Assembly: GCA_944386565.1 (NCBI GenBank)
Contig: CALXBO010000020.1
Span: 1-36,764, forward strand
Reading direction: 5' to 3'
DNA: 36,764 nt
Source: an uncultured Ruthenibacterium sp.
GTDB taxonomy: Bacteria; Bacillota; Clostridia; Oscillospirales; Ruminococcaceae
In this document: positions 31,317 to 36,764 of the stretch, one piece after another
Layout of the letters: every line of letters starts with the position of its first letter
How positions within the stretch are numbered: position 1 is the first letter of the stretch
Notes under the pieces: model-generated
What the model saw: only the letters and a program-made list of their open reading frames with translations
Told to the model about the DNA's origin: nothing
Database searches by the model: none
Program-made: the position numbers and the translations under genes

Positions 31317-33354
31317 CGAGGTCGATGTCCGTCTCCAGATCGCCCGCGAACACGGTCAGATCCTTGCCGAGCGCGTTCGGAACGATGGAGAAGGTGTTCG
31401 AGATGCCGTCCTGAGCCGCCGAGAACGGCAGCTTCGACACGCTCGACAGGCTGGACACTGCGCCGTGCGCGTCGCGGCGGTGCATCGGGTTCGCACCCGG
31501 CGCAAACGCCTCGCCGCGCTTGCGGCCGTCGGGCGTGGAGCCGGTATTCTTGCCGTACACGACGTTGGACGTGATGGTCAGGATGCTCGTGGTCGGGATG
31601 CCGCCGCGGTAGGTGTGGTTTCCGCGCACGTAGTTCATGAACAGGTTCACGATGTCCACGGCGATGGAGTCCACGCGGTCGTCGTCGTTGCCGTATTTCG
31701 GGAAATCACCCTCAACTTCATAATCCACAACAACGCCGTCCTCGTCACGGATGCACTTGACCTTCGCGTATTTGATGGCCGACAGCGAGTCCGCCACGAC
31801 GGACAGGCCCGCGATGCCGGTGGCGAACCAGCGCGTGACCTTCTTGTCGTGCAGAGCCATCTGCAGCTTCTCATAGCAGTATTTGTCGTGCATGTAGTGG
31901 ATGATGTTCAGCGCGTTGACGTACACCTGCGCCAGCCACTTCATCATGTCCTTGTACTTGTCCATGACGTCGTCGTAGTCGAGGTACTCGCCCGTGACGG
32001 GGCGGTACTTCGGGCCGACCTGCTTTTTCGTGATCTCGTCCACGCCGCCGTTGATGGCGTACAAAAGGCACTTCGCGAGGTTCGCGCGCGCGCCGAAGAA
32101 CTGCATCTCCTTGCCCACGCGCATCGAGGACACGCAGCACGCGATGGCGTAGTCGTCGCCGTGCGTCACGCGCATCAGGTCGTCGTTTTCATACTGCACC
32201 GAGGAGGACTCGATGCTCGTCCTGGCACAGAAGCGCTTGAACGGCTCGGGCAGGCGGGTGCTCCACAGGACCGTCAGGTTGGGTTCGGGCGCCGTGCCGA
32301 GGTTCTGCAGCGTGTGCAGATAGCGGAACGACATCTTCGTCACCATGTGGCGTCCGTCGATGCCCATGCCGCCGATGGACTCCGTCACCCACGTCGGGTC
32401 GCCGCTGAACAGCTCGTTGTACTCGGGCGTACGGGCGAATTTCACCAGACGCAGCTTCATGATGAAGTGGTCGACGAACTCCTGGATCTCGCTCTCGGTG
32501 AACACGCCGTGCGCGAGGTCGCGCTGAGCGTAGATGTCGAGGAACGTCGAGGTGCGGCCGAGGCTCATCGCCGCGCCGTTCTGCTCCTTCACGGCCGCGA
32601 GGTAACCGAAGTACAGCCACTGGATGGCCTCCTGCGTGTTGCGCGCGGGCTGCGAGATGTCAAAACCGTAGATCTCGCCGAGCTTTTTCAGGTCCTCCAG
32701 AGCGCGGATCTGCTCGCTGAGCTCCTCGCGCTCGCGGATGACGTCGGAGTACATGATCGTGCGGGTCGTGTCCTTCTGGTGCTTCTTGTCCTCGATCAGA
32801 CGGTCCACGCCGTACAGCGCCACGCGGCGGTAGTCGCCGATGATGCGGCCGCGGCCGTACGCGTCGGGCAGACCCGTGATGATGTGGCTCGAGCGGCACG
32901 CGCGCATCTCCGGCGTGTACGCATCGAAGACGCCGGCGTTGTGCGTCTTGCGGTGCACGGTGAAAAAGTTCACGATCTCCGGATCAACTTCATACCCGTT
33001 CTCGGCGCATGCTTTCTGCGCCATGCGGATGCCGCCGTACGGCTGCAAAGAGCGCTTGAAGGGCTTGTCCGTCTGGAAGCCCACGATCGTCTCCTTGTCC
33101 TTGTCGAGGTAGCCCGCGGGATGCGACGTGATCGTCGAGATCACGCGCGTGTCCATATCCAGCACGCCGCCGGCCTCGCGCTCGGCGCGCGTCAGGTCCA
33201 TCACCTGGGCCCACAGCTCCGTGGTGCGCTGGGTCGGCCCGGCGAGAAATTCGTCGCCGCCGTCGTAAGGCGTATAGTTCTTCTGGATGAAATCACGCAC
33301 GTTGATTTCTTTCTCCCACACGCCGGGTACAAAATCTTTCCACTGTTCTCGCAT
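31303..33354 (-). CDS. pflB: Pyruvate formate-lyase catalytic subunit lacking the glycyl radical domain
   Basis: A protein of 683 residues that covers the PflB barrel but stops early. It converts pyruvate and CoA to acetyl-CoA and formate. The adjacent catalytic cysteines C406 and C407 ([10 protein letters not shown]) identify a formate acetyltransferase rather than another glycyl radical enzyme. The start [17 protein letters not shown] is typical, and the sequence stays collinear to [18 protein letters not shown] and VPNALGK, where ordinary PflB (about 750 residues) continues into the glycyl radical domain. Here 16 unrelated residues ([18 protein letters not shown] region) end the frame. AGGAGG lies six bases before the ATG at 33354; a GTG at 33375 was rejected. 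Confidence 0.94.
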   Translation of the reverse strand: MREQWKDFVPGVWEKEINVRDFIQKNYTPYDGGDEFLAGPTQRTTELWAQVMDLTRAEREAGGVLDMDTRVISTITSHPAGYLDKDKETIVGFQTDKPFKRSLQPYGGIRMAQKACAENGYEVDPEIVNFFTVHRKTHNAGVFDAYTPEMRACRSSHIITGLPDAYGRGRIIGDYRRVALYGVDRLIEDKKHQKDTTRTIMYSDVIREREELSEQIRALEDLKKLGEIYGFDISQPARNTQEAIQWLYFGYLAAVKEQNGAAMSLGRTSTFLDIYAQRDLAHGVFTESEIQEFVDHFIMKLRLVKFARTPEYNELFSGDPTWVTESIGGMGIDGRHMVTKMSFRYLHTLQNLGTAPEPNLTVLWSTRLPEPFKRFCARTSIESSSVQYENDDLMRVTHGDDYAIACCVSSMRVGKEMQFFGARANLAKCLLYAINGGVDEITKKQVGPKYRPVTGEYLDYDDVMDKYKDMMKWLAQVYVNALNIIHYMHDKYCYEKLQMALHDKKVTRWFATGIAGLSVVADSLSAIKYAKVKCIRDEDGVVVDYEVEGDFPKYGNDDDRVDSIAVDIVNLFMNYVRGNHTYRGGIPTTSILTITSNVVYGKNTGSTPDGRKRGEAFAPGANPMHRRDAHGAVSSLSSVSKLPFSAAQDGISNTFSIVPNALGKDLTVFAGDLETDIDLDAEH

Positions 33355-33386
33355 ATACAGCCTCCTGTGGTGCACATAATGTGTCG

Positions 33387-33428
33387 TTTGAACGCATACA
33401 CATATACAATATCGTATTTGCGTTCAAA
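33387..33428. promoter_or_regulatory. Long inverted repeat in the pflB leader
   Basis: TTTGAACGCA (33387-33396) and TGCGTTCAAA (33419-33428) are exact inverted repeats with an AT-rich 22-base centre that itself has ATAC/GTAT arms. It is an operator for a dimeric regulator or a leader hairpin. It does not match the FNR/CRP half-sites TTGAT or TGTGA. Confidence 0.6.
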
Positions 33429-33446
33429 AGTCCAGAACGATTTCGT

Positions 33447-33462
33447 GTTAGGATTAGCTAAC
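33447..33462. promoter_or_regulatory. Second inverted repeat at the pflB transcription start
   Basis: GTTAGGATTAGCTAAC has 5-bp arms (GTTAG/CTAAC) and lies at about +4 to +19 of the predicted transcript, a repression position. It resembles a Rex half-site, but the spacing is off by two. Confidence 0.5.
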
Positions 33463-33472
33463 CCTTGATGTA

Positions 33473-33500
33473 ATTATACCATTTAGGTGGAGTTTGTCAA
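33473..33500 (-). promoter_or_regulatory. Promoter of the pfl operon
   Basis: Minus strand TTGACA (33495-33500), 16-base spacer, TATAAT (33473-33478): full consensus hexamers, consistent with a highly expressed fermentation operon. The leader is about 110 bases. Confidence 0.88.
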
Positions 33501-33539
33501 GCCCTCCGGCGAAGGAACAAAAGGAAGCCGTTGCGGCGC

Positions 33540-33568
33540 TTGTGTCCGCGGGGCGCATATGCTATGAT
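33540..33568 (+). promoter_or_regulatory. Promoter of the DUF3160 lipoprotein gene
   Basis: TTGTGT (33540-33545), 17-base spacer ending in TGC, TATGAT (33563-33568): an extended -10 promoter, back to back with the pfl promoter. Confidence 0.65.
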
Positions 33569-33611
33569 GAAATTGTGAAAACCCGGTGAAAACCGCAAAG
33601 GAGGCAATGCC

Positions 33612-35813
33612 ATGAAATACAGCAAGACAATGCGCGCGGCGGCTTTTACGCTCGCAGCGGCGCTCGCGATGGGCCTTTCCGGCTGCGCAAAGCAGCCGTC
33701 CGAACCGGCGCAGGGCGGCCAGAGCAGCCAGGCTACGGCCGAGGTGGTTCGCCAGCTTCTCGTGCAGCCGCAGGAGCCGCTGAACGATACCTCCCTCACG
33801 CCCGCCGTCCCGGCATACACGGTGGCGGACGATTTTTCAAACGTCATCAACTTTTCCGATTTTGAGTACATGCTCGGCGACGACGCGCGGCAGATGCTGC
33901 TGGAAAACGGCTTTGTCGTGCTGCCCGGATACAGCGAAGAGTTCTTCTCCGGATATGAGATGAACCGCTACGGCCTGATCCCGAACTTTATCACGACCGA
34001 TTCGATGATGCACACGTATCATCTCTTTTTCAGCCGCCTGTTGAAAGGCATTGAAAAGACGCAGTTCATCGCCGACCTCACGGCCATCGGCACGGAGATG
34101 CAGGCGGCGAGTCTCGCGCAGCTCGAAGCGCTGCGCGGCACGGTGTGGGAGAACGCGGCAAAGCGGAACGCGGCGTTCTTCGCCGTCGGTCTTGCGCTGC
34201 TGGACGGCGGCGCGTCCGTGCCCGCCGAAGTGGCGGACGTTGTCGGCGCGGAGCTGGCGCTTATCTCGGCGGCCGCGGGCATCGAGAACTCGCCCGTCAT
34301 GAACCTCGGCGGCTCGGAATCGCCGATTCAGGAGGACTACACGCAGTACGCCCCGCGCGGCTATTACACGACGAGCGAAGAGCTGTCGGCGTATTTCCGC
34401 GCGATGATGTGGTACGGCCGCCTGACGTTCCGTCAGAGCGACGAGGACCAGACGCGCAGCGCGCTGTTGATGACACTGGCGCTCACGGGCGACGCCAGGA
34501 CCGCGTGGGAGCGCATCTACACCGTCACCGCGTTCTTCGCGGGCGCGAGCGACGACCCCGGCCCCTTCGAGTACCTCCCGCTCATCGAGGCGGCGTACGG
34601 CGGCGTGCCGGAAGCGTCAGAGCTTTCGAAAAAAGACAAGGAGTGGCAGTCGTTCCGCGACGCCGCGGCCGCGCTGCCCGCACCGGCCATCAACTCCATC
34701 CCCATCTATGACACCGAGGACAACGAGACGGCCACGAAGGGCTTCCGCTTCATGGGCCAGCGCTTCACGCTCGACGCGTCCGTCTTCCAGCAGCTCATTT
34801 ATGATAAGGTGGACGCGGCGGCCGACGGCAGCCAGCGCATGCTGCCCTCTCCGCTCGACCTCCCCGCGGCGCTCGGCTCCGACGAGGCGCTCTCGCTCGC
34901 GCAGCAGGAGGGCGCGTCGGAATATCCCGGCTACGACGAAAACATGGCGCAGCTGCGCGAAGCGTTCGCCGAAGCGCCCGAGACGGTGTGGTCGGCGAGC
35001 CTGTACGGCGGCTGGCTGAACACGCTGCGCCCGCTGCTCGAAGTGAAAGGGGAGGGCTGGCCGCAGTTCATGCAGAACACCGCGTGGACGCAAAAGAACC
35101 TCAGCTCGTTCCTCGGCAGCTGGGCCGAGCTCAAGCACGACACGGTGCTCTACGTCAAGCAGAATTACGCGGAGATGGGCGGCGGCCCCATCGAGGAAAA
35201 GGACGACCGCGGCTGGGTCGAGCCGGAGCCGGTGCTCTTCGGCCGTCTGGCGCAGCTGTCGCAGGCGACTGCCGACGGTCTCGCCGAGTACGGCGTGCTG
35301 TCCGACGCGGACGCGGAAAACCTCTCCCGCATGGCCGAGCTCTCGAAGCAGCTCATGACCATCGCGGAGAAAGAACTGAAAAACGAAGCGCGCACCGACG
35401 AGGAGTACGAGCTCATCCGCACGTTCGGCGGCCAGCTCGAGCACTTCTGGCGCGAGGCGCTGAAAGATGAAAAGCAGGACGGCAGCGAGCTGTACACGAC
35501 CGATTTCCCGGCCGCTATCATCACCGACGTCGCGACCGACCCGAACGGCAGCGTGCTGGAGGTCGGCACGGGGCGCATCGACACCATCCTCGTCATCGTC
35601 GACGTGGACGGCGCGCTGCGCATCGCCCAGGGCGGCGTGTTCTCGTTCTACAGCTTTGAGCAGCCCCTCGCCGAGCGTTTGACGGATGAGACGTGGCGCA
35701 CGATGCTCGGCATCGACCCGACCATCGGCAGCGACGGCTACATGCACTTCGCCGATGCGTCTGAAATCGAGCGCCCGTGGTGGGTGAGCGGCTTTGCCGC
35801 GCTCGGCGCATGA
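33612..35813 (+). CDS. DUF3160 domain lipoprotein
   Basis: A secreted protein of 733 residues with a lipoprotein signal peptide (lipobox LSGC, C25 lipidated). After a short Gln/Ser-rich spacer the rest is one large domain that I assign to DUF3160 from YGLIPNFITTDSMMHTYHLFF, NGFVVLPG, the FRAMMWYGRLTFR segment, FMGQRFTLDASVFQQLIYDKV and the closing RIAQGGVFSFYSFEQP. The family has no established activity that I know of. The domain is largely helical and rich in conserved aromatic and His residues near the middle. The ribosome binding site is AAAGGAGG. It overlaps the next gene by four bases (ATGA). Confidence 0.88.
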   Translation: MKYSKTMRAAAFTLAAALAMGLSGCAKQPSEPAQGGQSSQATAEVVRQLLVQPQEPLNDTSLTPAVPAYTVADDFSNVINFSDFEYMLGDDARQMLLENGFVVLPGYSEEFFSGYEMNRYGLIPNFITTDSMMHTYHLFFSRLLKGIEKTQFIADLTAIGTEMQAASLAQLEALRGTVWENAAKRNAAFFAVGLALLDGGASVPAEVADVVGAELALISAAAGIENSPVMNLGGSESPIQEDYTQYAPRGYYTTSEELSAYFRAMMWYGRLTFRQSDEDQTRSALLMTLALTGDARTAWERIYTVTAFFAGASDDPGPFEYLPLIEAAYGGVPEASELSKKDKEWQSFRDAAAALPAPAINSIPIYDTEDNETATKGFRFMGQRFTLDASVFQQLIYDKVDAAADGSQRMLPSPLDLPAALGSDEALSLAQQEGASEYPGYDENMAQLREAFAEAPETVWSASLYGGWLNTLRPLLEVKGEGWPQFMQNTAWTQKNLSSFLGSWAELKHDTVLYVKQNYAEMGGGPIEEKDDRGWVEPEPVLFGRLAQLSQATADGLAEYGVLSDADAENLSRMAELSKQLMTIAEKELKNEARTDEEYELIRTFGGQLEHFWREALKDEKQDGSELYTTDFPAAIITDVATDPNGSVLEVGTGRIDTILVIVDVDGALRIAQGGVFSFYSFEQPLAERLTDETWRTMLGIDPTIGSDGYMHFADASEIERPWWVSGFAALGA

Positions 35814-36388
35814 CAGGCCGAAACGATGATACCATGCGCCGCCGCGCTGTCTTCGGCGCGGCGGCGCTGCTCTTGTGTGTGTGCGCGGCCGTGTGCGGTC
35901 TTGTCCATGACGGCGCGTTCCTCGCGCGCTGGCAGGATCTGCAGATTTCGTGCGATCTCGACGGCGACGGCGCGCCCGAGCGCATCGCGGTGGAAGACCG
36001 CGCCGTGCGCATCGAGCAGGAAGGGCGGACGGTTTGGACGGGGGACGCGTCGTGGCTTGCGGAGAGCGCGCTGTGCGGCGACGTTGACGGCGACGGGCAA
36101 AACGAGCTCGCGCTTCTCGTGTGGAAGCGCGGCAGCTACGGGCCGTCCCGGCCGTTCTGGGCTGAGGGCGACGATCCGCTCTACTCGCAGCACATCTTCC
36201 TCTTCCGGTGGGAGCGCGGCGGGCCGAAGCCGTTCTGGATGTCGTCGGCGCTGCGCCCGCAGGTGGCAACGTGGTCGCTCGACGCGGACGGCACGCTCAC
36301 CATCCTCACAAAGGAGGGCGAGGACACGCGCTGGCGCTGGGTCACGTGGGGGCTCGAGCGCGTGGATGCGCCGCGCCTGCCGTACTGA
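35810..36388 (+). CDS. Small membrane-anchored protein with FG-GAP-like calcium motifs
   Basis: A protein of 192 residues with one N-terminal hydrophobic segment (about 13-31, a signal anchor or signal peptide) and an extracellular part carrying two DxDGDG loops, CDLDGDGAPERIAVED and CGDVDGDGQNELALLV, typical of FG-GAP/VCBS beta-propeller blades and calcium binding. Only about two to three blades fit, so it is not a full propeller by itself. The start overlaps the DUF3160 stop (ATGA), which implies coupled expression and possibly a shared surface complex. An ATG 24 bases downstream is an alternative. It has its own terminator. Confidence 0.8.
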   Translation: MTGRNDDTMRRRAVFGAAALLLCVCAAVCGLVHDGAFLARWQDLQISCDLDGDGAPERIAVEDRAVRIEQEGRTVWTGDASWLAESALCGDVDGDGQNELALLVWKRGSYGPSRPFWAEGDDPLYSQHIFLFRWERGGPKPFWMSSALRPQVATWSLDADGTLTILTKEGEDTRWRWVTWGLERVDAPRLPY

Positions 36389-36407
36389 GCTTTTTAAATA
36401 GCAAACG

Positions 36408-36446
36408 AGCGCCCCGCCCGGGGATTCCCGGGCGGGGCGCTTTTGC
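36408..36446. terminator. Strong terminator after the FG-GAP-like gene
   Basis: A perfect 15-bp stem AGCGCCCCGCCCGGG/CCCGGGCGGGGCGCT with a 4-base loop and TTTT on the plus strand. It also lies just past the end of the convergent minus-strand gene. Confidence 0.9.
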
Positions 36447-36455
36447 GTAAAAAAA

Positions 36456-36659
36456 TCATTCGATGTCCAGTTCGATCGTCGGGTCGAGAGGGTTTGGCAC
36501 CGGCGCGCCGTTTTTCTTGCGCTGGCGCACGCACTCAGTGAGCAGGTATTCAATCTGCCCGTTCACCGAGCGGAAATCGTCCGCCGCCCAAGCCGCGATG
36601 GCGTTGTACAGCTGGGGCGACAGGCGCAGGGGGATTTGCTTTTTGCGGTCGTCCGGCAT
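36456..36659 (-). CDS. Arc-like ribbon-helix-helix DNA-binding protein
   Basis: A protein of 67 residues. A beta strand ([19 protein letters not shown]) and two helices ([19 protein letters not shown]) match the ribbon-helix-helix fold of Arc/MetJ-type regulators, which bind DNA as dimers through the strand. The C-terminal tail is proline- and acid-rich. No toxin gene is adjacent. It begins three bases after the stop of the upstream minus-strand gene, with no clear ribosome binding site, so the two are probably co-translated and functionally linked. Confidence 0.82.
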   Translation of the reverse strand: MPDDRKKQIPLRLSPQLYNAIAAWAADDFRSVNGQIEYLLTECVRQRKKNGAPVPNPLDPTIELDIE

Positions 36660-36662
36660 TGC

Positions 36663-36764
36663 TTAATACAGGCTGCCGGAGTTGACTACCGGCTGCGCGT
36701 CGCGGTTGCCGCACAGAACGACCAGCAGGTTCGACACCATCGCGGCCTTGCGCTCCTCGTCGAG
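36663..36764 (-). CDS. C-terminal fragment of an unidentified protein (gene continues beyond the window)
   Basis: The last 33 residues of a minus-strand gene cut by the window edge, ending [17 protein letters not shown] and [11 protein letters not shown]. In my recollection this ending resembles the C-termini of SPFH/band 7 proteins that sit next to Arc-like genes in Clostridia; the fragment is too short to be sure. Confidence 0.6.
   Translation of the reverse strand, partial: LDEERKAAMVSNLLVVLCGNRDAQPVVNSGSLY

Noticed and set aside
33447..33462. Rex operator upstream of pflB
   Set aside because: Rex sites read GTTA-N6-TAAC, whereas this palindrome has GTTA-N8-TAAC. It is kept only as an unassigned operator.

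Overview
The window is a dense, GC-rich stretch of a bacterial chromosome. Its gene set (S11 D,D-carboxypeptidase, two M23 cell-wall peptidases, pyruvate formate-lyase, GntR/ABC module of the Bacillus YtrA type, CPBP protease) and its AGGAGG ribosome binding sites with sigma-A-type promoters point to an anaerobic, high-GC member of the Clostridia, plausibly the Oscillospiraceae/Ruminococcaceae. That placement is inference from gene content and composition; no rRNA or tRNA gene lies here.

Layout. 1-6200: a RidA protein on the minus strand, then on the plus strand a D,D-carboxypeptidase, nicotinate phosphoribosyltransferase, an ABC exporter and a family 2 glycosyltransferase, closed by a strong terminator. 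6240-10270: an IclR regulator with its own promoter and a palindromic operator, then an M28 peptidase-aroA-tyrA operon with overlapping stop/start codons. 10285-13080: a minus-strand P-type ATPase under a yybP-ykoY-type (Mn2+) riboswitch whose last helix competes with an intrinsic terminator. 13140-13600: a small Ser-rich repeat lipoprotein with a structured leader. 13680-18910: a MATE exporter, then a GntR regulator-ABC ATPase-two membrane proteins-CPBP protease operon. 18915-23700 (minus): an ECF sigma factor with an overlapping candidate anti-sigma gene, and a pair of membrane-anchored M23 peptidases. 23750-29740: pheA-aroB-aroC-aroEK (fusion)-aroQ-aroF, followed by a GC-rich repeat cluster. 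30018-33500 (minus): a pyruvate formate-lyase locus in which the glycyl radical domain is encoded by a separate gene. 33540-36446: a DUF3160-type lipoprotein and a small FG-GAP-like protein. 36456-36764 (minus): a ribbon-helix-helix protein and the tail of an unidentified gene.

How it works together. The two aro clusters supply every step from PEP plus erythrose 4-phosphate to chorismate (aroF, aroB, aroQ, aroE, aroK, aroA, aroC) and both prephenate branches (pheA, tyrA), missing only the final aminotransferase. The pfl locus supplies anaerobic pyruvate cleavage to acetyl-CoA and formate. The most unusual feature is that pfl locus: the catalytic subunit stops just before the glycyl radical domain. 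A 68-residue ORF resembling the start of that domain but ending in a CX3CX2C motif follows, and then an 80-residue protein carries the real glycyl radical loop. Second in interest are the AroE-AroK fusion, the Mn2+ riboswitch on a P-type ATPase that sequence alone would call a calcium pump, the unassigned structured leader of the Ser-rich lipoprotein, and the duplicated repeat at the 3' end of aroF.
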